A stretch of 64,000 bases of DNA from Firm-08 sp045541535. GTDB lineage: Bacteria > Bacillota > Clostridia > Oscillospirales > QAKW01. Position numbers and translations under genes: made by a program. The notes beneath the pieces are model-generated. The model did not search any database and was not told the DNA's origin. It saw only the letters and a list, made by a program, of their open reading frames with translations. The DNA is taken from the NCBI GenBank assembly GCA_045541535.1, contig JAZQJG010000034.1, positions 1-64,000 on the forward strand, given 5' to 3'. The number at the start of each line of letters is the position of its first letter. Position 1 is the first letter of the stretch. Below, one piece after another: positions 15,782 to 24,946 of this stretch.

Positions 15782-16849
15782 TTATTTCAAGGCATCGCAG
15801 CATTCTTTGGTGATCTGCCGCAATTCATCAAATTTTGCCAGTGTATCCTTCGTCAGGTCAATCTGGGAGCGGGCACGCTGCAGATTAATATTCTTAAAGG
15901 CCTCACCGAAATAAACGTCGCCGCGGATATAGTCCTCCAGAAAACGCAACGCCAGCTCGTAGGTCATAACTACAACGGAAGCGGGCAACATTTCAATCTC
16001 TTTTTCTGTAAGAACGCTGATGGTTTCACTCAAAAAACCGGACAAAAACGCCTTATAAAGAGTGGTATCCAGATAAACGTGATCGGCGTCGGTACCAAGC
16101 TCACCGGCAGGATTGGCGCCGTAACGAATGGCATCACCCACGTCATACAGCACAGAGCCCTTCATAACGGTATCCAGATCAACGGCGCAAATCGGCTCAT
16201 TGGTTTTGGCATCAAAGAGGATGTTATTCAGCTTGGTATCATTGTGGGTCACACGATAAGGCAACTCACCATTCTCCAACTTTTCACAGATCCAGCCTGC
16301 AATTTCAGCGTTTTCTTCCAAATAACGAATTTCTTCCTCGCAGGTGCACACACGATTGACTGGGTCTTTTGCCACAGCGTCTCTGAAATTCTCAAGCCGC
16401 TTGGTCGTGGTGTGGAAATTGGCAATTACGTCAAAAAGCTGTGTGGCATCAAAGTCGGCAAGATTGTTTTGAAACTTGCCAAAGCCAACACCGGCCTGAT
16501 AAAAAATCTCAGGGTTGTCTACGCTGTTGTAAGCAACACTGTTCTCAATAAAATTGTAGACACGGTAAAAAGAATCATCGACTTCGTAATACAGTCCGCC
16601 ATCCTTGGTAGGCACTACGTACATACCACACTTGGTCTTTTTATAAATGTGCTTTGTTACCAGATCAATGTTTTTCATAAGACCGGGGACGTTGGGGAAA
16701 ACGTTGATATTGATCTTTTGCAAAACATAGGAGCAACCCTCGCACAAAACTTTGTAAGTGCTGTTAATAAAGCCGTTGGAAATGGGCTCAATGGCCACAA
16801 CGGGCTCATTTATCTCAAAACAATCCAGAATTTGATGAAGAGTTTGCAT
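15782..16849 (-). CDS. Aminoglycoside-phosphotransferase-fold sugar kinase, NahK-like
   Basis: This 355-residue protein has the kinase catalytic loop VTHNDTKLNNILFD and the metal-binding DLDTVMKGSVLYDVGDAIR, both characteristic of N-acetylhexosamine 1-kinases. SNGFINSTYKV forms the nucleotide loop. It probably phosphorylates an amino sugar at C1, as in galacto-/lacto-N-biose or mucin-sugar use, but no phosphorylase gene is nearby to confirm this. It is first in its transcription unit, with a strong promoter at 16908-16936. Confidence 0.85.
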   Translation of the reverse strand: MQTLHQILDCFEINEPVVAIEPISNGFINSTYKVLCEGCSYVLQKININVFPNVPGLMKNIDLVTKHIYKKTKCGMYVVPTKDGGLYYEVDDSFYRVYNFIENSVAYNSVDNPEIFYQAGVGFGKFQNNLADFDATQLFDVIANFHTTTKRLENFRDAVAKDPVNRVCTCEEEIRYLEENAEIAGWICEKLENGELPYRVTHNDTKLNNILFDAKTNEPICAVDLDTVMKGSVLYDVGDAIRYGANPAGELGTDADHVYLDTTLYKAFLSGFLSETISVLTEKEIEMLPASVVVMTYELALRFLEDYIRGDVYFGEAFKNINLQRARSQIDLTKDTLAKFDELRQITKECCDALK

Positions 16850-16907
16850 TTTTTACTGCCTCCTGTACAGAAAACACTTTATTTTTTGAATAAAATATTG
16901 TATGCTT

Positions 16908-16936
16908 ATCATAACAGAATTTAACCAGTATGTCAA
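16908..16936 (-). promoter_or_regulatory. Promoter of the kinase gene
   Basis: On the minus strand, a consensus TTGACA (16936-16931), 17 nt and TATGAT (16913-16908). It sits only about 20 nt from the start of the divergent mtaB gene, so the two transcription units share a 106-bp control region. Confidence 0.7.
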
Positions 16937-16955
16937 TAAAGGAGTACCATAATAA

Positions 16956-18239
16956 ATGCAAATTGCGTTTTATACTTTAGGTTGTAAAGTGAATCAATAC
17001 GATACGCAAATGATGCGGGAGAAGTTGGAAGCAGAGGGACACCAAACCGTTCCCTTCCATCAGATCGCCGATTGTTATATCATCAACACCTGCACCGTCA
17101 CCAATATGTCGGACAAAAAATCCCGCCAAATCATCTCCCGATGCAAAAAGATAAATCCCGATGCTATCATCGTAGTTTGTGGGTGTTATTCTCAAATTTC
17201 CCCCCGTGAGGCCGCATCCATTGACGGTGTTGATTTGATTTTGGGCACTGCAAACCGCAAAGAAATTTCCTCTTATCTAAACGCTTTTCTTTCAAACAAA
17301 GATCAAATCGTTGCTCCGGCAGACCTTGATACGGAAACCGTCTTATCTAACGAGCATATTTCTCGGTTTGATGAAAAAACAAGAGCTATCTTAAAAATAG
17401 AAGATGGCTGCCGCAATTTTTGCAGTTATTGCGCCATCCCCTTTGCCAGAGGGAAAATACGCTCAAAAAAACCAGAGGAAATCAACGCGGAGCTTGCCGC
17501 TCTTTTGGCAAACGGTTACCGTGAAATTGTTTTAACAGGTATTCATTTGGCCTCCTACGGCAAAGATCTGGAAAACCTTACCTTGGCAGATGCTATTTTG
17601 CAAACCGCACAATTCGGTTTTGACAGAATTCGCTTGGGCTCTTTGGAGCCAAAGATAATCACTGAAGATTTTTTAAACAGAATCAAGACCGTAACAACGC
17701 TGATGCCGTCCTTTCATCTTTCACTGCAAAGCGGCTGTGACACGGTACTCAAACGAATGAACCGTCATTATACCACCGAAGAATATATGAATGCGGTCAA
17801 ACTGTTACGAAAGCATTATCCCGATTGTTCCGTTACAACGGATATCATCGTTGGTTTTCCCGGTGAAACAGATGCCGAATTTGAAGAAACCCTGCGGTTT
17901 GCACAAAAGGTCTCCTTTGCTAAAATTCATATCTTCCCCTTCTCCCCCCGCAGAGGCACCAAAGCGGCCGAAATGCCGCAACAGATCGCGGGCGACATTA
18001 AAACAAAGCGTTGTAAAGAACTGGAGGCGGTGGAGGCAAAATGCCGCAGCGATTTTATGAACCAACATATCGGCAAATCTGTTAAAGTTTTGATTGAACA
18101 AGAAAAAGAAGGTATGTGGGAAGGATATAGCGAAAACTATCTGCCTGTACGCCTTTCAGGAGACAGTTGCCCGGTTGGTAAAGTAATCACCATCACGGTT
18201 GAAGATACTGACGGAGATTCTTTGCTCTCAAAATTATGA
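16956..18239 (+). CDS. mtaB: tRNA t6A37 methylthiotransferase MtaB
   Basis: This 427-residue radical-SAM enzyme converts t6A to ms2t6A at position 37 of ANN-decoding tRNAs. The N-terminal UPF0004 domain has cluster cysteines at C10, C46 and C75/C77. The radical-SAM motif is C152xxxC156xxC159 (GCRNFCSYCAIPFARGK). A short TRAM-like C-terminus follows (about 365-427). The TLGCKVNQYDT opening distinguishes MtaB from MiaB and RimO. AAAGGAG precedes the ATG. Confidence 0.96.
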   Translation: MQIAFYTLGCKVNQYDTQMMREKLEAEGHQTVPFHQIADCYIINTCTVTNMSDKKSRQIISRCKKINPDAIIVVCGCYSQISPREAASIDGVDLILGTANRKEISSYLNAFLSNKDQIVAPADLDTETVLSNEHISRFDEKTRAILKIEDGCRNFCSYCAIPFARGKIRSKKPEEINAELAALLANGYREIVLTGIHLASYGKDLENLTLADAILQTAQFGFDRIRLGSLEPKIITEDFLNRIKTVTTLMPSFHLSLQSGCDTVLKRMNRHYTTEEYMNAVKLLRKHYPDCSVTTDIIVGFPGETDAEFEETLRFAQKVSFAKIHIFPFSPRRGTKAAEMPQQIAGDIKTKRCKELEAVEAKCRSDFMNQHIGKSVKVLIEQEKEGMWEGYSENYLPVRLSGDSCPVGKVITITVEDTDGDSLLSKL

Positions 18240-18282
18240 CGAAATTTATACATTTTTTACAAATCAAAAACGAAAAAAAGGC

Positions 18283-18305
18283 TTTTAGTGAATTATTCAC
18301 TAAAA
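18283..18305. promoter_or_regulatory. Candidate operator palindrome upstream of the Ldh2-type gene
   Basis: A 23-nt perfect palindrome has 11-nt arms (TTTTAGTGAAT and its complement) around a single T. It ends 14 nt before a -35 box. It has no T tract, so it is unlikely to be the mtaB terminator. The position just upstream of -35 suits an activator site, but which protein binds is unknown. Confidence 0.45.
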
Positions 18306-18319
18306 ATAACCGATTTCTC

Positions 18320-18347
18320 TTGAGATTTAATTTTATTGTGATAAAAT
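18320..18347 (+). promoter_or_regulatory. Promoter of the Ldh2-type dehydrogenase
   Basis: TTGAGA (18320-18325), 16 nt and TAAAAT (18342-18347) lead into a short leader with AGAGGAG 8 nt before the ATG at 18392. Confidence 0.6.
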
Positions 18348-18391
18348 GTCTGTAGTCTAAAAAACATCTAAAAAAGAGAGGAGCCTTTAAA

Positions 18392-19504
18392 ATGGCAAAA
18401 ATGGTAGTTGATTGGAAAACAATCACCAACTTTGTAATCGATTCCTTTGTAGGTTATGGCATTCCCCGCGAAGACGCTGAAATCTGCGCCGACGTTTTGC
18501 TGGAATCTGACAAGAGAGGTATCGAGTCTCACGGTGTAAACCGTTTCAAGCCCATATATCTGGACAGAATCAAGGATGGCATTCAAAATCCCGTAACCAA
18601 CTTTGAAATCATCAAAGAGACCCCTACCACCGCCGTTGTTGACGGTCATGACGGTATGGGTCAGGTCATCGGCTACAAGGCTATGAAAATGGCCATTGAT
18701 AAGGCCAAAGAATATGGTATGGGTATGGTAGTAGTTCGCAATTCCTGCCACTATGGTATTGCCGGTTACTATCCCACCATGGCCTGTAAAGAAGGCTGCA
18801 TCGGTATGACCGGTACCAACGCCCGTCCTTCCGTAGCCCCCACCTTCGGTGTTGAGGGTATGTTCGGTACCAACCCCCTCACCATCGGTATCCCCACCGA
18901 CGAGGAGTTTGACTTCATCATTGACTGCGCCACCTCCATTACTCAGAACGGTAAGGTTGAGTACTATGAGAGAATCGGCGAGGACGTTCATCCCGGCACC
19001 ATCGTTGACCTGGACGGTAATCCCGTTGAAGGCGACGCAGGCGTGGCTCTGAAGCAGATTCGTAACGGCACCGCTGCTCTGACCACTCTGGGCGGTATCG
19101 GCGAAGCTCTCGGCGGCTATAAGGGCTATGGCTACGCTATGGTCGTTGAACTGCTTTCCTCTATTCTGCAAGACGGCGCTTACGGTAAGGCTCTGGACGG
19201 TAAGGGCCCCAACGGCGAAAAGGTTCCCTATCATCTGGGTCACTTCTTCATCGCCATTGATACCAACCACTTCTTGGGTGAAGAGCTGTGCAGAAAGAAA
19301 GCCGGCGACATCATCCGTTCCGTTCGTGCTTCCAAAAAGCAGCCCGGCGCCGACAGAATCTACTCTGCAAACGAAAAAGAGTATGAAGTTTGGCTGAGCC
19401 GCAAGGATTCCGGTGTTCCGATCAACGAATCCGTTCAGCAGGAAATCATCGCCGTTCGCGACGAACTGGGTCTGACCCAGTACAAGTTCCCCTGGGAAGA
19501 CTAA
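18392..19504 (+). CDS. Ldh2/malate-type NAD(P)-dependent dehydrogenase
   Basis: This 370-residue enzyme belongs to the malate/L-lactate/ureidoglycolate dehydrogenase family, which has its own fold unrelated to classical LDH. Recognisable parts are DVLLESDKRGIESHGVNR, the VVRNSCHYGIAGYY active-site region and FGTNPLTIGIP. The substrate within the family (malate, lactate, 2,3-diketogulonate and others) cannot be decided. Codon use is strongly biased to C/G-ending codons, unlike its minus-strand neighbours, suggesting very high expression. It is monocistronic, with its own promoter and terminator. Confidence 0.9.
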   Translation: MAKMVVDWKTITNFVIDSFVGYGIPREDAEICADVLLESDKRGIESHGVNRFKPIYLDRIKDGIQNPVTNFEIIKETPTTAVVDGHDGMGQVIGYKAMKMAIDKAKEYGMGMVVVRNSCHYGIAGYYPTMACKEGCIGMTGTNARPSVAPTFGVEGMFGTNPLTIGIPTDEEFDFIIDCATSITQNGKVEYYERIGEDVHPGTIVDLDGNPVEGDAGVALKQIRNGTAALTTLGGIGEALGGYKGYGYAMVVELLSSILQDGAYGKALDGKGPNGEKVPYHLGHFFIAIDTNHFLGEELCRKKAGDIIRSVRASKKQPGADRIYSANEKEYEVWLSRKDSGVPINESVQQEIIAVRDELGLTQYKFPWED

Positions 19505-19514
19505 TTTAACACGC

Positions 19515-19550
19515 AAAAATGGCACTGCCTTGCAGTGCCATTTTTATTTT
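19515..19550. terminator. Bidirectional terminator between converging genes
   Basis: A perfect 14-bp stem (19515-19528 with 19532-19545) has a 3-nt loop, an A run on the left and a T run on the right. It serves the Ldh2-type gene on plus and spoIVA on minus. Confidence 0.88.
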
Positions 19551-19551
19551 A

Positions 19552-21030
19552 TCAAAGAATAATACAGATAAGCCCGCCGCTGCCTTCATTGAGTATTTTG
19601 GACAGTGCTTCCTGCAGTTTGCATCTCGCATCATCAGGCAAGCGGTCAAACTTGGTTTGTAAGCCGTCGTTCACCATTCCAAACACCGTTTTCCCAAAGA
19701 TATCATAATCCCAGATTTTATCTATATTTTCCTTGTAATGCTCCTCCATAAAGGCAAGTAAGGTCGTTGATTGCTCTTCGTCGCCGACGATCGGCGCAAT
19801 TTCAGAGGAAACGTCGGCTTTAATAATGTGATAAGTGGGTGCTGTAGCCTTTACCTTTACCCCAAATCGATTTCCCTGCCGATAAGACTCGGGAAAACTA
19901 AGTTCCAGATCTTCCCTACTTGGTTTTACGATTCCATAACCGCTTTGTTTTGCCACCGCAAACGCTGCGCTGATTTTGTCATATTCCAATCTCATTGTTT
20001 GAAGCCGATTCAACTCCTGCATCATATCTCCGTCATCTTCAATCGGCTTATCAAGAATTCTGCTGATCAGCTCGTAAAACAGATGATCCGGCAACTTAAT
20101 TTTAACTTCCACCACGCCGCTACCGAGACCCTTGCAAGTAACACACACATTCTCAACGTACCGATGAGCGGAGGCCTTTTCGCAAAACATATCTATTTCA
20201 CGTATCGTTCGACAAGTGCAGGCGCTTCCGCAAATACTCTCATAAAGTTCTTTACGAATCGGATCCTCTTTGTCCAGATAAGTTACCCACGTGGGGATAT
20301 CAACATTAATTGCTTTTAAAGGAAACGAAGTGAGCATTTGCGATAGAATTTCTTCCACGTCATCAGCGGTCAGTTCACTGCAGTTTTTAACCAACACGGG
20401 CACCCCGTGAGCTTTTTCCAAGGATTGCTTGATTAAAACCGCCTGTTCTCCCAAGGGAAACAATGAATTGAGCACTACCACAAAAGGCTTGCCGGTGGAT
20501 TTCATCTCGTTGATAATGCGCGTTTCTACCGTTGCGTATTCTTCTCTGGGAATTTCACCAATGCTTCCGTCGGTCGTTACTACAACACCAACGGTAGAAT
20601 GTTCGGTAATCACTTTACGGGTCCCGATTTCAGCGGCCTGCTGAAAGGGCATTTCCTCTTCCTTCCATGGCGTCAGCACCATTCTTGGGCCATCCGATTC
20701 AAATTGGCCCAAAGCGCCATCCACTACGTAGCCTACACAATCCACCATTCGGATGTTACACTTGCCGGACTCGCCCAAACTGACCTCTATTCCGTTCTCC
20801 GGAACAAATTTCGGTTCGGTCGTCATAATCGTTCTGCCGGCAGAAGCCTGCGGTAATTCATCAATGGTGCGCTGTCGCAAATAAGGATCTTCAATCTCCC
20901 CCAGGACCAGATGTTCCATAACCTTACGGATAAACGTTGATTTTCCCGTTCGTACGGGACCAACCACACCAATATAAATATTTCCGGCCGTTCTGGCCGC
21001 AATGTCACGGTAGATATCCGTAGTCATCAT
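19552..21030 (-). CDS. spoIVA: Stage IV sporulation protein A
   Basis: This 492-residue spore-coat morphogenetic ATPase polymerises on the forespore outer membrane to form the basement layer of the coat. The Walker A motif is GPVRTGKST (24-32). The conserved openings IYRDIAARTAGNIYIG and C-terminal LSKILNEGSGGLICIIL are intact. Full length is expected for this family and it is strong evidence that the organism sporulates. GGAGGAAG precedes the ATG. Confidence 0.98.
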   Translation of the reverse strand: MMTTDIYRDIAARTAGNIYIGVVGPVRTGKSTFIRKVMEHLVLGEIEDPYLRQRTIDELPQASAGRTIMTTEPKFVPENGIEVSLGESGKCNIRMVDCVGYVVDGALGQFESDGPRMVLTPWKEEEMPFQQAAEIGTRKVITEHSTVGVVVTTDGSIGEIPREEYATVETRIINEMKSTGKPFVVVLNSLFPLGEQAVLIKQSLEKAHGVPVLVKNCSELTADDVEEILSQMLTSFPLKAINVDIPTWVTYLDKEDPIRKELYESICGSACTCRTIREIDMFCEKASAHRYVENVCVTCKGLGSGVVEVKIKLPDHLFYELISRILDKPIEDDGDMMQELNRLQTMRLEYDKISAAFAVAKQSGYGIVKPSREDLELSFPESYRQGNRFGVKVKATAPTYHIIKADVSSEIAPIVGDEEQSTTLLAFMEEHYKENIDKIWDYDIFGKTVFGMVNDGLQTKFDRLPDDARCKLQEALSKILNEGSGGLICIIL

Positions 21031-21100
21031 ATCTTACTTCCTCCACACAATTCTTTTGTTTCAAATCTATGTGTTGGAAAGAAATAATATGAATACAAAA

Positions 21101-21133
21101 AAGAAATAAGCCGGCCACGCCGACTTATTTCTT
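21101..21133 (-). terminator. Terminator overlapping the end of the 21125-21601 gene
   Basis: A 15-bp stem (21101-21115 with 21119-21133, one G-U pair) contains the last codons and the stop of the minus-strand gene. It is symmetrical enough to act in both directions. Confidence 0.7.
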
Positions 21134-21601
21134 TTTAGCTAATATTAACCAAATTCCGATAGCAACAAATAAAAGTGTCACCAAAACCGAAACCACAAGA
21201 ATCAGCGCTGCATCTGTAACCGACTGTTCATATTGGTTATTTAAATCATCCAGACTCAGATATTCCGCTTGATCGCTCATTATGCCAAACACACGTACTT
21301 CGTTATTACCGCTCAAAAGATCCGCCGAATAAACTCTGGCAAAAATTCGCTCACCTTTTGAAATTTCTCGTTGAAATGCATCGGCATCAAACAACTTCAC
21401 AGCCTCAGAATCCAACAACAGCGTCGTATTTCCATTACAGGTGATCATACCGTTCTCATAAGAGGAAACGACGTAATATTGGAGTTTTGTGTCCTGAATG
21501 TCAATTTCAGGATGGTAAGTGACGGCAAACAAGGTTATGCCTACAGCCAAGGTGATAACCGCCAATACAAACGATACCACAGCACATAATTTTCTGTTCA
21601 T
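21125..21601 (-). CDS. Hypothetical two-pass membrane protein
   Basis: This 158-residue protein has membrane segments at about 5-27 and 132-154. They flank an exported domain of about 100 residues with small beta-rich features (QYYVVSSYENGMITCNG). It is preceded by GGTGA and by the ctpA terminator, and it has its own terminator. No family is recognised. Confidence 0.7.
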   Translation of the reverse strand: MNRKLCAVVSFVLAVITLAVGITLFAVTYHPEIDIQDTKLQYYVVSSYENGMITCNGNTTLLLDSEAVKLFDADAFQREISKGERIFARVYSADLLSGNNEVRVFGIMSDQAEYLSLDDLNNQYEQSVTDAALILVVSVLVTLLFVAIGIWLILAKKK

Positions 21602-21616
21602 AATTTCACCGTAAAA

Positions 21617-21634
21617 GGGGCACTTGCGTGCCCC
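21617..21634 (-). terminator. Terminator after the S41 protease gene
   Basis: A GGGGCAC/GTGCCCC stem with a 4-nt GCAA loop on the minus strand is followed by TTTT. It lies 8 nt past the protease stop codon. Confidence 0.7.
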
Positions 21635-21641
21635 CTTTCCT

Positions 21642-22820
21642 TTATTTCTTTTTTAAGGTTTCAACAGCCTTTTGCAGTTGGACGTCTTCTTCTTTGGTCA
21701 ACTCATAAAAGTTTTCCAGGTCCTCGTCCGACATTGCAATTTGCACGTCGGGGTTGATTCCAACGCCATCAAAACTTTCACCGCTGGGCGGATAATAAAG
21801 CTGAGTAGACAAATACACTGCCGTTTGATCTCCTAAAGGAATAATCTGTTGGGCTACACCTTTACCAAAGGTTTTAACGCCAACCAACGTTCCTTTCTTA
21901 TAATCACGGATGGCGGCAGCAAACAATTCGGCGGCAGAATAAGTGTTCTCATTAATTAAGACCGCCATAGGCAAAGTGATCTGCTTGCTGTTTGATTGGA
22001 TGGATGAAGATTTTGTGCCGCTTTTACTCTCAACGGTAACAATGTTTCCTTTGGGCAAAATCGTATCCAAAATCTTACAAACGGAATCAAGGGTTCCGCC
22101 GGCATTGTTACGTACGTCAAAAATCAGCGAGGTAACGCCCTCATCCTGCAAGGAATTATACGCTTTTTTAAATTCGGTCGCCGTGTTGGTATCAAAAGCA
22201 TCAAAACGAATATAGCCGATATCGGAATTGACAACCGAATAAGAAACGGTGGAAGTCGTATACTCCGAATAGGTTACTTCTTTTTCAAGACTTTCATCAT
22301 CACGATATATAGAAAGTACGGTTGTCGTACCCGCCTTCCCCTTCAGCAAATTCTGGGCATCCGTTTCCGTCATAGTGGTGACGTCAACGCCGTCAATTTT
22401 ATAGACGATATCGCCTGCCTTAACACCCACAGAATCTGCGGAGGATCCGCGATTCACTTTCGTGACCTTCATATTGCCGGTGCTGGAAATATACCGCACG
22501 GTAATACCTAAACCGGCATATTTACCGTTGGTTTCGTCCAGATATTGCTGATATGCGGCAGCGTCCATATATTTTCCGTAAGGATCAGCGGCCGACACAA
22601 AGCCTTTTAAAATACCATCCATCGTGTCCATTTCATCATAGGTGTCCATATAACGGGCCGCCACAATTTGTTCCACCTGGCTGAGCTTGGAATACTTTTC
22701 AACCGTGGCAAAAACCGTAGTCATCTTGGAGGTAATAAAGGTATAAGTGATCAGACAAGCAAGAATGGTACAGGCCATCATTAAAAAGATGGCTGTGCCA
22801 AGTTCAATTTTTCGTTTCAT
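21642..22820 (-). CDS. S41 family C-terminal processing protease (CtpA/CtpB type)
   Basis: This 392-residue exported serine protease has an N-terminal membrane anchor (about 8-30). A PDZ domain follows (GLGITVRYI through VGVKAGDIVYKIDGVDV, about 95-180). The S41 catalytic Ser lies in ENTYSAAELFAAA and the Lys about 25 residues later in VGVKTFGKG. The ATG at 22820 has AGGA 9 nt upstream. It is last in the ftsE-ftsX-M23 operon, so it may process cell-wall or division proteins. Confidence 0.92.
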   Translation of the reverse strand: MKRKIELGTAIFLMMACTILACLITYTFITSKMTTVFATVEKYSKLSQVEQIVAARYMDTYDEMDTMDGILKGFVSAADPYGKYMDAAAYQQYLDETNGKYAGLGITVRYISSTGNMKVTKVNRGSSADSVGVKAGDIVYKIDGVDVTTMTETDAQNLLKGKAGTTTVLSIYRDDESLEKEVTYSEYTTSTVSYSVVNSDIGYIRFDAFDTNTATEFKKAYNSLQDEGVTSLIFDVRNNAGGTLDSVCKILDTILPKGNIVTVESKSGTKSSSIQSNSKQITLPMAVLINENTYSAAELFAAAIRDYKKGTLVGVKTFGKGVAQQIIPLGDQTAVYLSTQLYYPPSGESFDGVGINPDVQIAMSDEDLENFYELTKEEDVQLQKAVETLKKK

Positions 22821-22831
22821 TGACAAAAATC

Positions 22832-24037
22832 CTAACTATAAATAAAGTTTACCGACGGGAAGTAAGGTAAGGGATTCACGTATTCTCCGTTGACCAAAAT
22901 TTCAAAATGAAGATGGGGACCGGTAGAATAGCCGGTGGACCCAACCTTACCGATGATCTGCCCCTGGGTTACGGTACTTCCGACGGAGGTCATCAAGGTG
23001 CTCATATGAGCATAGAGCGTTGCCGTTCCGTCCCCATGATTGATCAGGCAATAATTGCCGTATGCGCGGTGCGAGCCGCCTTTCAGTACCGTTCCGCTCT
23101 TGGAAGCATAAATACTGGCTCCATAAATGCCGCTACCGGCAATATCCACACCGGTATGAAGCTTATAAACACCTGTGGTGGGATGCACGCGGTTGCCAAA
23201 AGGACTGGTGATGATTCTCCACTTGGTATCCAGAGGATACAAAAATCCGTCAGATACGGGAATGTTGGCATTGCCGGAATCGGGATTCCGATTGGCTTCG
23301 GCGAGCTGTTTACGAATCTCGGCCTGCAGTTCCGCCTCCAAACGCTCCACTTCCTCCAGCATAGTGCTCAGCTCATCTTCTTTTTCATTAAAGCTGTCCA
23401 CCATAGCGTCGCTGGCGGCTTGCTTGGTATTCAAAACGTTTTCTTTGCTTTTGAGTGCATCGGTGACTGCCTGCTGTTTTTGCTGCTTGTCTTGAATGCT
23501 CTGCTGAGTGCTTTCAATTGCCTCTTTACTCTCTTTGAGTTTTTTGATCATACTTCTTTGATAAGACATGATCTCACTGACGATCTCAAGCCGGGTAATG
23601 AATTCACGGATGCTACCGGAGGACAAAATGATCTCAATATTGGAAACCGTTCCGCCTTCATAGGCCAGGCGAATATAATCCTTGGACTGCTCAAAGGCTT
23701 CGGCATATTCGTCACTCACTTCATCCAGACGGTCATTTGCTTGCTCCAGTTCGTCATTCAAAGTATTGAGTTGCTTATTTGCAATGTCAATTTCTTCACG
23801 AACTGTGTTGATCTGTTTATCGATGATTTCTTTCTTTTCAAGTTCAGAATCACGCTTGTTCTCGATTTTATTCAGTTCTTTTTCCAGACGTTCCCGTTCT
23901 TTTTGGAGGTCTGCAAGATCACCCGACAAATCCGAACTTTCAGCAGAAACGTAAGGAACGACAATATAGGCCGCCGTGCCGAGAATGATCAGAACGATCA
24001 AAACCATCGCCACAATGGAACGAATATTAAATTTCAT
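22832..24037 (-). CDS. EnvC-like murein hydrolase activator with M23 domain
   Basis: This 401-residue protein has a signal/anchor (about 8-30), a long Glu/Lys/Gln-rich coiled coil (about 35-255) and a C-terminal LytM/M23 domain (about 275-395). The zinc residues appear in HTGVDIA, YGNYCLINHGDG and GPHLHFEI, so it may be an active endopeptidase. It lies directly after ftsX, and FtsEX is known to control such coiled-coil hydrolases (EnvC, PcsB, CwlO) across the membrane. Confidence 0.92.
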   Translation of the reverse strand: MKFNIRSIVAMVLIVLIILGTAAYIVVPYVSAESSDLSGDLADLQKERERLEKELNKIENKRDSELEKKEIIDKQINTVREEIDIANKQLNTLNDELEQANDRLDEVSDEYAEAFEQSKDYIRLAYEGGTVSNIEIILSSGSIREFITRLEIVSEIMSYQRSMIKKLKESKEAIESTQQSIQDKQQKQQAVTDALKSKENVLNTKQAASDAMVDSFNEKEDELSTMLEEVERLEAELQAEIRKQLAEANRNPDSGNANIPVSDGFLYPLDTKWRIITSPFGNRVHPTTGVYKLHTGVDIAGSGIYGASIYASKSGTVLKGGSHRAYGNYCLINHGDGTATLYAHMSTLMTSVGSTVTQGQIIGKVGSTGYSTGPHLHFEILVNGEYVNPLPYFPSVNFIYS

Positions 24038-24055
24038 ACGTCTCTCCTTTCCGGA

Positions 24056-24946
24056 TCAGGCATCCAAATATTTGCGAATAGAGGTGATACTGCCGAACAC
24101 ACCGACAACAACACCGATTACGCCAAAGATTACGATTATGTGTAAATACAGCTCTGAGAACGGCACCAATTGAATGAAACTGATACCCTCAAACAAAGAC
24201 CTGAGCAAATAGGTGTAGATGTACCACTGCAATCCAAAGCAGATTGCGCCGGCCACAACACCAATAAACAAGCCTTCAAAAATAAAGGGCCAGCGAATAA
24301 ACCAATTGGTAGCGCCAACGTACTTCATAATACTGATTTCCGTACGGCGGTTATACATAGCAATTTTGATGGTGTTGGAAATAATGAAAAGAGATACCAA
24401 CCCCAAAATCAACATAATCCAAACGCCAAGGATGCTGATCACCTTACGAAGGGAAATCAAAACGCTTACGATCTCCTGCGTATCCCGTACACGACCGATT
24501 TCTTCCATACCGGAAACTTCGGCGGAAACGGAATTAAACAAATTGAGATCGCCCACGGTTATGACAAAAGAATTGCGAAGGGGATTGTTTTCGTCAGTAA
24601 AGGAATCCAAATAACTGCCATCCTCCCCTAACGTTTCGCGGTAATCCTCCAGTGCTTCGTCTTTTGTGACAAAATCAACGGTCTCAACGCCGTTGATTGC
24701 CTCAATCCGAACTTTAAGCGATTGATATTCCTCTTCAGGAACCTCATCTTCAATAAAAGCAACGATCTCGTTTTGCTGCTCGATCTGCAACATAAAATTA
24801 GATACGTTCTGCGAAAACAGATAAGCCGTACCGATGATGATCATACAGGCAACCAACACAGAAACGGAAGCGGTGGTCATCATCAAATGCTTTCTCATCC
24901 CTCGGAACGCAGAACCGATAATATATCCTAAACTAGAATTCTTCAT
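24056..24946 (-). CDS. ftsX: Cell division protein FtsX
   Basis: This 296-residue permease-like subunit has four membrane segments (about 22-44, 168-195, 218-242 and 268-290). The large extracytoplasmic loop (about 48-165) is where partner hydrolases bind. The family region KIAMYNRRTEISIMKYVGAT is clear. The reading frame overlaps the end of ftsE by 14 nt. Confidence 0.95.
   Translation of the reverse strand: MKNSSLGYIIGSAFRGMRKHLMMTTASVSVLVACMIIIGTAYLFSQNVSNFMLQIEQQNEIVAFIEDEVPEEEYQSLKVRIEAINGVETVDFVTKDEALEDYRETLGEDGSYLDSFTDENNPLRNSFVITVGDLNLFNSVSAEVSGMEEIGRVRDTQEIVSVLISLRKVISILGVWIMLILGLVSLFIISNTIKIAMYNRRTEISIMKYVGATNWFIRWPFIFEGLFIGVVAGAICFGLQWYIYTYLLRSLFEGISFIQLVPFSELYLHIIVIFGVIGVVVGVFGSITSIRKYLDA

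Noticed and set aside
18368..19525. 385-codon open frame antisense to the Ldh2-type gene
   Set aside because: Same reason: mirror of a strongly biased gene, with no binding site.
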